Below, in pieces: positions 1 through 10,600 of a stretch of DNA of 64,000 nt. Under the pieces are notes generated by a model. The model had not been told where the DNA came from. It ran no database searches and saw nothing but the letters and a program-made list of their open reading frames with translations. The translations under genes were made by a program, and so were the position numbers. Source of the DNA: Amblyomma americanum (lineage: Eukaryota > Arthropoda > Arachnida > Ixodida > Ixodidae); the NCBI RefSeq assembly GCF_052857255.1, contig NC_135497.1, forward strand, positions 192,666,530-192,730,529, read 5' to 3'. Numbering within the stretch: the stretch's first letter is position 1; each line of letters begins with the position of its first letter.

Positions 1-1774
1 TACGCCACGGCCTTCATTACGCCACGTCGCTAAATGAAAATCGTCCATCAAAAAGGAGCGCTTGATTTGCCGCTACACCGGGCGCGCAATGCAGCTTGCG
101 AAGCCAACAAGAAAGCGCACCACTGACGCCGAAGGTATACAGTAAGGAGAAAAACTTTATGGGATGCGGATTCGGAAAAAAAATAGTTTATTTTTTATTG
201 CTTCGCTAGCCAGTCATTTGATATTTGTTCCGGCGGATGAAGCATGCGTTTCCCCCCAACGCCTGTACATCTTTCATTGCCTTTCTTTGCGTGACCACGG
301 TGAATTTTTTTTTCGCGAACTTGCATCCCGCAAACTTTTGTCCGCGACTGCACGCCGTGAATATTTACGGTTGTGTCAATGGCTGTACTGAGCTAATAGA
401 CTGATTAAGCGTTTTCAAGGTTTCATATCAGCCTGATTTGAACGGTACGGTGAAGAAGGAATAACACTACGCGGGTATGGAGCGTCTAAGCCTTAGTCTT
501 TAACTCGCGGGCATGCAGATCTTGTCACGTTCATGGTAAGAAAGATTGACAGCCCCTTGTGCACGCAGGAATGGTACCCTCTAGCAAGATCTTTACCTGC
601 TCAGACTGTCGTAATTGTTCAGCGCGATTCCCAAACTCGACGACTCTCGCTTACATTGTGGATATGTCGTCGTTTGTCCGGCAGAAAATTACGCATTTAC
701 TAAGGAGCAAATTGTCTTTAATTAAAATTTCCCCGCCGCTCAATTCACGCTTTGACGTCTGCACCAAAAAGACTCCCATGATCACCGCCTTGAAATTAAT
801 GGCGGTGCAACCTACCTCCTCTGGGAAAGCCATTACCGAACCATGCATTGTCGACAGGCAGCTGCGAGTGTAAAAAAAGAAAAAAAAGGTGGCTTTTCCG
901 AGATTCAGGCGATTGTTTGCGGCCCACAGTACCAAATATGCCCGCGCCGGTTACGAAGGAGGAGGGGAAGTTAACGGAAACGTAAATGCCTCCGAGACGC
1001 TCTCTCTGCGCTAAAAGGAAAGCCAAGGGCCTTCCCTTGAAGCCAAATGCGGTTACCGATAAGTATCTACAAATTGGAGGGTGGGGAAAAACGTGCGAGG
1101 AGGTGCTTGAGGCTATTTTGTCGCGAGCTCGTCCAGAGAACGCCGATGAGTGACGGTTTCGGTCACTCATTCAGGGAAATTTTTCTGCGGTGGAGGGAAA
1201 CGCGGACTGCGGAGACAAGCGATGGCGGACAGCCCACGAAGAAAAATGAGCCATTGTGTAAAGTGTTGCCCATGCGCGTCTTCTGAAAGCGCTAGCAAAG
1301 AAAAGACATTTTTTTTTTTGACGTCATTTTTCAAAGGATTGTTCACCGGCAGGTGCAGTGCACTTCGGACAATGTACACTTTGGCGAGGGTTTGAATGAG
1401 CTGTTTTTCATATTTCTTTATTTTTTTTCGTGATGACGGCTATCTTTTCTCCAAAGGGAAAGAAGGCAAGCTTTGGCTGTGGATTCAAAACGAAAAGTAA
1501 GTGAAAACTAGTAAAATGGTCAAAAAAATGCTGGACATTTAGGTAATTGAGCAGCCCATTCATGACTTACTTCCATGTCATGAATTCGCGCTACCACCGT
1601 TTGAGACTGGCCACATACGGCGTCAGTGAATGCACAGTGCGCCTCGTCGGCTGCTGTACAGAACCTCATGCCTTCACAGCAAGGAGTCGATGGCGGCTAA
1701 GAAGCTACTCTCGCAACAGAATTAGTGCGACAGCGTAGTCCACATTCCGAAAGAAAATGGCGGCGTGAATCAGT

Positions 1775-1965
1775 GAATTCGCTGAGAGAGGTCCAGCGAC
1801 CTTGTGACGTCATCACAACCTCCCCCGTAAGGCCGGCGGAAACCGGCCCACCGGATTGTGAGCAAACTGCACCCAGTGGCAGGTGTAAATTAAATTCATG
1901 ATCGGTAGAGAGAGGTTGCGTGCCCAGGTGACATTATCACAACCTGCTCATGGAAGAAAGGAGAA
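1775..1965. repeat. Fragment of the same interspersed repeat
   Basis: GACCTTGTGACGTCATCACA, CCCACCGGATTGTGAGC, GGTGTAAATTAAATTCATGA and TCGGTAGAGAGAGGTTGC match the internal part of the 15.1-15.5 kb repeat (CACAAGGTCGCATGACC, CCGGTGGGC, GATCATGAATTTAACTGCC). No gene is visible around it. Confidence 0.5.
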
Positions 1966-2989
1966 AGAAAAACAACAAAGAGACTACAGAAGAAGCAAAA
2001 AAAAATTACCGGGAAATCCGGCTAGAATCTGATCTTGGCGTCGGCTACTCCAAATTAGCAGCAGTGGGCATATCTAATGCTATATCGCATTCTACTCTTA
2101 AGGTGCGTTAAGTGTCCCCCAAGTATGTTTGTTTTAAGATGTGACATTTAAAAGACATTCTTTCCATGGCTACTTTGGCTAAAACATTGATGTGTCTTTT
2201 AAAGTGCAATTCTGTATGTACGCGGGACTTCACCGAAAGAGCCTGTAAAATGGGCCGCGCTAGCTGTATAACTCTTTAAGAAACCGGCCTCAACTTTTTA
2301 CAGAACGAAGCAAGAAAACGAATGCCACAAGCGACGAAACCACATTGCATTGAAAACTTCAAGAGTTTTTTTTTTTTTCATTTCAATAAAGGTTAACTGC
2401 ACACTTTTTTTCTAAGACTATATAGCTGGTTGAGAGTACAATACGCGAAATGGTCGTATTTGTCCGTTCGGCTCCGTCTGTCTTTCAGTGTTCCGGGTGT
2501 TTGCAAACGTGTTTCCTGGTGCTTGCAAGTATAATGAACTAGGAAGGCGTCCACGTAAATATGTCGTGCGTCAGATAAGATGTCTGTGTGTGCGGTCTGA
2601 GGAACGTAACTAATCAGCATCAGGGTCAAAATCAGGAACTAACGTGCTGCTACTTGTATGCATACCTGCATAGCTGCATACCGTTGCATACCTGTATGAG
2701 AATCACAACATGTTTTTCGGCTTGTTTAGGTATTAAATGCCTGAACTTTTACACCGTTTGCCTCCATTTAGTTCTTTGCATCAGACCCTTCTCTCTGATA
2801 TTTTACAACATTCAGTAACGCACTTTCTTGTTCAGAAGGAGTAGCCAATCAAAATTCACTTACCATATCCTCGTTGTTTAAGTGCTATAGCAGTAACAGT
2901 CATACTTGACGCCAGTGTCACTCTGTTATACGTAAAACAGGTCTCCACCCTTCTTAAGCACCACCCGACAGCCACCTCCCCACCACACC

Positions 2990-3085
2990 CCTTAGCTAGG
3001 GGGCTGCCCATCCACCCTTACCCTGTAGGAAAATTCAGTCGCGTCTGTGAGGCCTGGGCTTAGAGTAAACGCATTAATACTGCAA
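2990..3085 (+). repeat. Interspersed repeat fragment (same family as 61099)
   Basis: Shares TAGCTA-GGGGGCTGCCCA, AAAATTC, GTGAGGCCT and TTAGAGTAAACG with the 61.1 kb copy. It lacks a pure poly-C run, having a C-rich tract (CACCCGACAGCCACCTCCCC) upstream instead. Confidence 0.55.
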
Positions 3086-4145
3086 ACGCTTCAAAGTAAT
3101 CATCGAGGGTAAATCCACCTGCTATCGCAACCTTCCGGCCGCCGGCTTCACGATCGTCCTTTCATTTTTTTTCTTTTTTCAGATAAACTACGGCGATACT
3201 AAATGGCGTAGCAGAAGCCTGAGACTTCGAACCACAAGACTGCAAGCCAGACATCACCACATTTTGGTTTCTTACGCTATCGCTGCCGCAAAAGAAAGCC
3301 GGTTGCGGCAACACTGAATAGCAGTAGTCACGCAGTACAGTGCCTCGCGAGAACACCAGATGATCTCACATCAAGCGCGCTCTTCAAAAGACAGAGGGCA
3401 CCGCTGGCCGCTTGGCTGCATAGCACTGCAGCGAGAGAAAGCAGTTGTACGGCGATCTAGGGTTTACGCGGATGGCTCTAACTGTGCTGATGCCATGCTC
3501 CGGTCGTAGAATGGTGTCCGGAGCTCTCTCAGATGCATTGCACGTTCGCAGCCATCAACTCTGTGTGATCCCACCATGTTCTGTGCTGCTTTTGCAACTG
3601 CCTGCTTCACCTCGACATTCAGACTGTCTGGCTGGGGTCTAGACTCGGGAAGTTTATATTCAGCATGAGTGCTTTTCGCTGCTGCAATTTAGACCAATCG
3701 AATATTCTTGCGAAGTGAAAGCTTTAAAACGGAAAACAGGGATGCTTGTCTCCATAGCTTGCAATGTCTCAACTCAAACTTGTACTCACTTCAAGGCAGT
3801 TTAGTTTCTGTAAAGCATCTATTCTGGTCGTAACAAATAAATATATATACTGTGGAGCGGTGCTCGCGTATCGTGTCTGCTTGTACGTGTCGAAGCCTGC
3901 AATGGAAGTGTGTTTTGTCTAGTATAATAACGCGCTCTCGTCTTCGCGGACCTGCGCCCCGACCGCATGCCTTGAGCAGCCGGTGCGGGCGAGTTCAACG
4001 CCTTCCCAGGCATTTGTCAGCCTGAATTCCTAGCAATTCATCAATAAGTTGATTATGTTTTTTTTTCAGCAGTTTTGTCTGAGGAGTCAAGGTTCATGCG
4101 CTTCATTACACTACAAGCTTTTAACGAGAGCGAAAAATCCGTGAA

Positions 4146-4495
4146 AAATCTTCATTGGAGCAACCTAGGTGGAAGGTGAGCCACCTCGGTCACGCGACCT
4201 TTCGCTGTCATCACAGCCTGCCAACCGTGGCAGGTTGCAGTTCAATTAATGATCGGTCGCGAGAGGCTGCTCGGGCAGAGAAAACTGGGTCTCACAAGAC
4301 CCACCGGTGGCAGCATGTGCCATTGCAGGGCAGCGTCGCATAGCTTAACCGCTGCACCGCTGCGCCAGGAGTGGTATGAGGACTCCCAGTGATCTATGAA
4401 TGTGAAGTATAGAATGACCAATTTCTCATGAATGGACAATACACCTTTAACGCTATCGCATCATACCCTTAAGGCAGAAATTAAGCGTCCCCTCG
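4146..4495 (-). repeat. Reverse copy of the tRNA-like interspersed repeat
   Basis: Shares with the 15.1-15.5 kb copy the segments GATCGGTCGCGAGAGGCTGC, GGGTCTCACAAGACCCACC, GCATAGCTTAACCGCTGCAC, GGAGTGGTATGAGGACTCCC and AACGCTATCGCATCATACCC, in the opposite order and strand. Moderately diverged. Confidence 0.65.
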
Positions 4496-4799
4496 AGTTT
4501 TTCTAATGCGGTCATAGATTGTAGCGTGACGAGGGAAAATGCAAAGCACACTGTTATTGTAAGGACTTCGTTCAGTTTTTAAAAAGCAATGTACCAAAGC
4601 AACGGGCGCACTAAGCACGTTATATGTCTACTGACCGAGACTATTGCATCGTAGGACGTCCATGTATCGCGAAACAAAGCAGCAGAACGTAGCTGAGTTT
4701 GCGCAGAGACCTTCCTTAGACTTCATGAGCCCTTCAGAGCCAATTCGTGTAAAGACGCGGCGCTCAGTTGCAAATGCCGTACAGATCAGGAAACACGCA

Positions 4800-4900
4800 G
4801 TGGCGTCAAGAGTGGGTGCGAGGTTGCGCGGTCCGCACCGGGTGCAGCCAGTGCATCGCTTGGGGGGGGGGGGGGGGGGGGCGCTTCTGTAAATGAGAAG
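4800..4900 (+). repeat. Fragment of a repeat with GCACCGGGTGCAG and poly-G
   Basis: GCGGTCCGCACCGGGTGCAG followed by 20 G (4862-4881). The same core recurs at 26380-26465 (GCGGTCCGCACCGGGTGCAG, with GTGGCGTCACTACCTG) and at 40795-40835 (CTGCACCGGGTGCAGCTGAC, CTAGTGACGCCACTG), so these are pieces of one interspersed family. Confidence 0.6.
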
Positions 4901-5009
4901 GTGGAGGAATTGCGCGGGGGCGGAATGCAAAGGATTATAGCCTGTCATTGAGACGCCGAGTGGCAAGACTTATCCTTCCTTAGAACGAATTATTCTGTTA
5001 TGAGGACTC

Positions 5010-5370
5010 GTGTATGACGCACGCCTTGGCTTATGCCAGGGTCTCTACGCCAATGTCATAACGTAGGCCAGGGCATGTGTACACGCGTGTACCCTGGGAA
5101 CGCGAGCATTAACACGATACTCATCGGAGGCCCCTGCGCGGCAGCGTGTTAAACGACACCCGTCAGCAGCCGCGCCGCCGCATCGCCTCTCTTTTTGTGT
5201 ATGTGCACTTCACTCTCCCTTCCCAAGCGAGTCCCGCTGGTAATCTCGCTCTCCGAGACCTTAGAGTATTCTGCCTTCTTGATGCGTACACTATGCTTCA
5301 ATAAACGGGTTCATTTATCACCGGTGCCTTTCTAGGTCCCCTCAGCCCTGTTTCACCTCACACTTTGAAA
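5010..5370 (+). repeat. Possible LTR-like fragment
   Basis: A GC-rich stretch ending in CTTCAATAAACGGGTTCATT, resembling the R/U5 part of an LTR with its AATAAA signal. No matching second LTR, primer-binding site or coding sequence is adjacent. Weak call based on texture only. Confidence 0.25.
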
Positions 5371-6144
5371 ACGTGAAAAGGCGGAATGCCTGTAGCTCAG
5401 TGTAAGAGTGCCAAGTCTCTGGTCACTGTGCGCTGTCTACAAAAAAAAAGAGATAAATGAGTAGGAGAGTGTCCTTAGCAAGGTCGGGTGCTTTAGAACG
5501 GGGAGTTTAGATTAAATAAATATACGGAAGGAGATTCACGTACTGCATTACTGCACGTACTTACCTTTTTTCTCTCTCTGAACAAGACAAAGTCATTGTT
5601 AAAATGAGAAATACTACTTTACATGTTAAAAAAACCAGCCTGCCGACGCCCGCCGCCCTACAGCTCCAAACGGTACGCCAAGGATTTTCCGTTAATATGG
5701 CATCAGTGCGTGTTGGTAACTTCGCACTCTGGATGCGGAATTCAACTTGCACCTCCTGGCGGAAAGAAGAGGTGAAAAGTTAAATGCAGGAAAGGCTCTC
5801 ACCTACGCATGCGGCCTGTGAAAGGCTCTGCTCCTCACCTAACTACAACGCCGTGGGATTGAGAACATTTGAGGAACGGGTTCGGGTAGTAAGCTGAAAG
5901 GGAGCTTCTCTGTGAACTCCCGTTGTGAGACCACGCTTACTACCACCACCCTCCTGGTACGAACGCATGCTACCCAACACCCCAAGCCCGTTGGCTGCAT
6001 CAAGGCGAGGTCTTCTGGTAGCGACATTTCAGGGGGGCTGTCATTTTTCGAACATGCCCGAGAAACAGCCATCAGCGCTGAACAAAGGTCTGCTGTGGTG
6101 GTAGTGAGCTAAGGCCTTCATTTGGGCTAGTTGGTTGTAGCAGT

Positions 6145-6196
6145 GAAACATATTGACTTTGGTCCCTGTCTGTGTTTGCTCTAGTCAATATGTTTC
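6145..6196. repeat. 14-bp perfect inverted repeat
   Basis: GAAACATATTGACT at 6145-6158 and AGTCAATATGTTTC at 6183-6196, loop 24 bases. The homology extends imperfectly outward (TTGTAGCAGT against CTGTGGTAGTG), so it is a degenerate larger fold-back. No gene nearby. Confidence 0.75.
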
Positions 6197-6849
6197 TCTG
6201 TGGTAGTGAGACCGGCGTTTCCGGCAGTCGGACCTTACGCTCGCTTATGAGCCTCGAATGTAGCTCTTTTCCAAACTATGTCTGAGCACACGTATGGGAG
6301 TGGATTGCATGCTTAATTAGAGAAGTCGCCCCTAAGAGGGCAAAGAGGTGCAAGTTTGCATATCCGCCCGCGTAAACGCTTGATTAATTACGGTGCAGTA
6401 AAACCAGTGAAAGAACATTATGGCGAATCTGTTGTGGCCATGGAAGCTTATGTGAGCCAGATGAAAATGTGGACACAATGGGTGCAGCGCAATGCCTCGC
6501 AGTAGCTGTTTGCGACATATAACATGTGGTGTACAGTACTTGACGAAGTCAATGATGCGCTACTATATCTGCAGACAAAATTACTATCTGGTGACAAAGT
6601 GGTGGCATATTTGGAGGCCCTAAAGTTTTTCCTTGAACAGGAGCGCGGTCAGCTAGTGCACTATGCTATTGAGCGCGCTTGTAAAATCAAATGAACTTGG
6701 AATCGTTGAGAGGCGCGCCACGTTGTAGAAGGGGATGGCAGGGGAAGAAGCAAGAGATTTGGGACTGACGTTTCAGGAAAAAAAAATGGACGGCGATGCT
6801 GGAGTGCATTGATAGATTTTATGCCGCGCGCTGCATAACATCAAAAGCG

Positions 6850-7012
6850 ATTCTAGAGCCCTCCACTACGGCACCTAATTCTTCCTTTCTTCTTTCACTC
6901 CCTCTCTTATCCCTTCTCTTACGGCGCGGTTCAGGTGTCCAACGATATATGAGACAGATACTGCGCCATTTCCTTTCCCTAAAAAAACCAATTATTATTA
7001 TTATTAGTACTA
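6850..7012 (+). mobile_element. Truncated long-variant SINE
   Basis: Forward orientation: GAGCCCTCCACTACGGCACC, then TTCTTTCACTCCCTCTCTTA, ACGGCGCGGTTCAGGTGTCC and CTGCGCCATTTCCTTTCCCT, ending in (ATT)n at about 7000. The head is missing. It sits immediately left of the hAT remnant. Confidence 0.8.
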
Positions 7013-7025
7013 GCTGGCAGCTCTG

Positions 7026-7445
7026 TTTGGACCTCTTAACGCGAAAACCCTTCTTCATTCAACTGAGGAGGAGCTCAAAGTTTCTATTCTGGACTGAACA
7101 AAATTCTACGACGAGCTGTCTGACAGCGCACTTTTCATCAAAATTCCTAGGATGAGGAGACACCTCAAAGCGGCCGGCATTAGCCTCGAAGACGCCAACA
7201 GTTGGGCAGTACTGGGCTTCCTCACATTCATTACGGAGTAGGATTTTGTAGAATCCCATCCCTTTTCTATGTGTCTGTGGCATCGTGTAAGAGGTTTTAC
7301 GAATTGAAGCTTATCAGAAGCTACTTGGGATCAAATATCGGTGAGTCTAGGCTTTCATATCTTGCATTATTATCGATTGAAAGTGAGCCGGCAAAAAGCA
7401 CCGATTTTTATCGAGTGATCAGCAGCTTTGCTGCCCTCAAAGTCA
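7026..7445 (+). pseudogene. hAT-family (ZMYM1-like) transposase C-terminal dimerisation region, broken
   Basis: The + strand frame from 7026 reads GPLNAKTLLHSTEEELKVSI, a TGA stop at 7095, then FYDELSDSALFIKIPRMRRH and GISLEDANSWAVLGFLT. A conserved-looking Trp codon is now TAG at 7239. After a frameshift the other frame (7262 onward) reads VSVASCKRFYELKLIRSYLG and LSYLALLSIESEPAKS, the hallmark hAT C-terminal dimerisation segment. Two stops and one frameshift make it a fossil. A SINE ends directly upstream at about 7012 and probably landed in or next to this copy. Confidence 0.75.
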
Positions 7446-9354
7446 TTTTCACTTTGATTTGTTTCATCGTTGCTTTGCTTTTTACATGAGTGTCTGCTTT
7501 TAAAAGAAGCGTATTATTTTTGTGATAACTTGCATGAAGCGAAATGGCTTCAAAGTCTTCTCACTTTTCCTATATCAGTTAGTTCTTGATCGTTTAACAG
7601 ATTTATCGAGTGATGTGGTCGTTTCCTATGTGTGGCAGACTTAATTATTTGTTCCTTGCCACTTTTGCAAGTTTCGTGTTTTTTTTTGTATGTCCTTTTG
7701 GTAGGTTGCGACTTCCACTTTTTCCCGTGTGTTCGAGTTGTCCTTGGGCTAGCTAATTTCCTCTTAAGCTCTCACTTGTCATTCCTACACATACCCCTGC
7801 GCGCGTGATCAAGTGCATGGTCTGACATTGTTTGTTTGTTTTTGGTGCACCATTCGTTTACTCCTAATCAATTCCTGCCGCTGCAAGTGCAGCTGTTTTA
7901 TGCATGTTCAAAACTTCAAATGGCCCTTACGCTGAGTTGGTGGAACCAGCGAAAGGAACACGAACCAAAGTAGGATACAGGAAGGCGCTTCTACCTGTTC
8001 TCACGTTTTCTACGATGCCGCTATTCTAGAGGTATGCGAAATAGCCCGCATTGCCACTTCGTTATAGTCATAGTTGAATTTCCCACTTCATGTCTTTTTA
8101 GCTATATTTGTCTGCATATGGCTACAAGTGTTTCTACACGCTCAATATTTACATTTGTCGTGGTTCATATGGCCTCTTTATTTTCGGGGTCTCGACCTGG
8201 TCATTCACTGCTCCAAAACCGCTTGCTCTGTTCATTTCGTCTCAACTTGCAATTGTTTTCTTAAAAAGATAATTGTAAAACGGCACGCGCTTGTTTTTCC
8301 GCCTGTTGTTTCGGTAATATGTAAATATGTGGTTTTGGTGCGATTTTTTTTTTTTTGCTGAAATGTCAGTAATAGGGCACGTTCGTTATTTGGAGGTCTT
8401 AAAAATGAAAAAGAAAAACTTACCTTTGCTTGCATCAAGTCGTGGGGTACAGAACGAACTCCACCTCAAAGTAAGCCTCGAGGATATAGAGGAAGTGGTG
8501 ATTTGGTGCTCGAAACGTGAGGCGGTGTCGCGCCGCGCCGCCGCACCGGCTGCCGCATATCCTAGTGACGCCACTGGAAACACGACGTCGTAATTTAACT
8601 ATTTTTCGTTTTCTTAATTCTCTCTTCGGTCTCAGCTGCAGCGCAAGCAGAGAAAGGCGACGGTCTAGCTGGCTTAAATCGGAGGAGTGTAAATGTGCGA
8701 ATGCGCTAATTTATCGAATAGCTAATCTAAAGGTACGGTAGTGGTTGTAGATTCGAAACGAACAGCGCTATTTTTTTTTTCAATTTAGAATGTTCTTGAA
8801 GTGCCTCGTACAGTGAAAACGCTTGATAAAGCAATATTTTGCGCACGAGAAAACAAATATTGACGCTAGAATGGTCACACGCTTGTTAAAAAAATATCTT
8901 GCTGTACGCGAAAGAAATACCCAAAAGTTGTCTCCCAGCTTTTACGCTTGATGAGATGGCAAGGCGCTCATTTCTCTTGCCTAGCGCACTGATCATGAAT
9001 GCCGTTCAAAGCAGCTGCTAAAAAGCTCTTCAAGCATGTAAGCGAATAATGGCTATTTTCCCATAATGTTCACATAACACGTTAATGTTGAGCCTTTCAG
9101 CTACAACGCCATATTTACTGCCCTCAATAAGCACGCAGTTTAGGCGATCGGGAAATTGAAGATGTACAGACACGTGGTAGAATGGCTCACAGTCCACAAC
9201 CCCGCCATTTTCTCTTACCTGACTGAAAGTAAATGCGCAATTGTTTTTCAGTTCGACGTTCGCAGTTCACAAAGCATTCACTTCGATTCCGAAGCTATTC
9301 GAGCAGATTAATTACTTGGGCCGTATTCACGTCCAAAGAAAAAAAAACTAGTTT
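7446..9354. other. No gene recognised
   Basis: AT-rich. T runs and short frames only. The right part may contain 3' sequence of the hAT fossil. Confidence 0.55.
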
Positions 9355-9700
9355 TTATTCGCATATAGACATTGGAAAGAATTGCTCGGACCATTCAGCA
9401 TAAGAAATGATGCCTTAGGTCTATCTTTACAGTCGTTCACATCTTGGGCCTGTATAAAGCAGAGTATACAAGTGCACCACGGGACACGCTGATAGAAACT
9501 GCACCTGCACCGTTCAACTCTCCTGTCACTTTGGTAGCGTCAAATGCTTTGACACGCTCGGTGAAGAACGAGAAATAGCGAGCCCAGTCACTGCAGAAAA
9601 GTGTCCTAGCGTGCTCAACCTCACTTAGCGGCTGGGCGATGCGAAGGAACGTCCCCGGAACTGGTGCTCGGTCCTCTCGCCTCATATATATTCATGATGT
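9355..9700 (-). other. Possible short transcript / 3' terminal exon (unrecognised)
   Basis: On the - strand an AT run (ATATATAT, about 9685-9692) is followed at once by an ATG (9685), an 82-codon open frame ending at 9437, and a GCGAATAAAAAC poly(A)-type signal at about 9357. A TTTTCTGCAG acceptor-like site occurs inside the frame. I do not recognise the product (it ends ...SRGALVYSALYRPKM). It could be a terminal exon, an LTR-like fragment or chance. Confidence 0.2.
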
Positions 9701-10600
9701 GTTTCGAAAGCGAAAGCATGGACGACGCGAAAAGAACAATCATCAGCGAGTATACGCCGGGGAGTGCGAAGCGAAGAAGAAAGGAAGCGCCAAAGGCGGC
9801 GCCCAGTTGGAGACCGCGTGGGATAAATCCTGTCGTAACGGGAAGGAAACGGTGAATTGGCGGTTTGTGTCCGAGAGGAACCGCGATTGCCATCGCACGC
9901 CGGAGGCACCCGTATTATGCGCGCGGGTCGAAGTGGTAATGACACGTGCAAGGGCGAAGGATGACTGTTGCGTCGTGTGCGACTCGCTAAAGAGGGGCGG
10001 CGGAGGCAGGGGAAACAAGAGTCCGTGTATGCCTCCGAGAACACGTACCCCACTCGCGCGCGCAGTGGTTTTCGTCACTCTATGCGATGACGCTGTGCGA
10101 CTTCCCGAGCGGCGTTGGTGGAGAGCGGCGGCACCGCCCGGCCAGCGAATGCTGCGCGCCCAGCCGCTGGCGCGACTGCAGATTTTGAGAGGGAGCCGCT
10201 TGCGTGCCTCGAGAGGGACCCGGGAGCGTCCCTGGAATTCCCGCTGCCTGCCCCCGCCACGGGCCCGCGATCCACCGTGCCGCTTTGTCGCCTCGGGTGA
10301 CTTGCATTTTAGTGCGGCTGCCGGAGCCCAGCCTCGCTGCGGTTCCTGTTTGTTCCCGGCAAACGAAGAAGGCGACTGCCATACACATTACGACCGCCGC
10401 GGCGGGCGCCCGTACTTTGTTCCGCCTCCGCGAAGCTATCGCCGCGAGGCTCGCTCCCGCAGTCACAGCGTGTCACTGCTGCCGCACGTCTGGTGACATT
10501 GATGGCGTGTCCGTGAGCAAGGACGGGTGGGCGGGGGGGATGAAGTGGCGGGGACTGTCAGCGGAGGCGAAATGCGAGCTAAGATTTTAGCGCGCAGTGA
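9640..10600. other. CpG-rich block, no recognised gene
   Basis: A stretch much richer in G, C and CG dinucleotides than its surroundings. Long frames are open on both strands at once (285 codons +, 128 codons + and 128 codons -), which is what high GC alone produces. It could be a CpG-island-like promoter, but no core element or first exon could be tied to it. Confidence 0.4.

Larger units (their letters stand above)
1..4145. other. No gene recognised
   Basis: Contains the repeat fragments at 1775-1965 and 2990-3085 and an AATAAA at about 2386. Open frames are short (under 125 codons), overlapping and without recognisable content. Confidence 0.6.

Noticed and set aside
9639..10496. 285-codon + strand open frame
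   Set aside because: Lies in the CpG-rich block where frames are open on both strands. Composition is Arg/Pro/Ala-rich with no domain or motif. Best explained by GC content.
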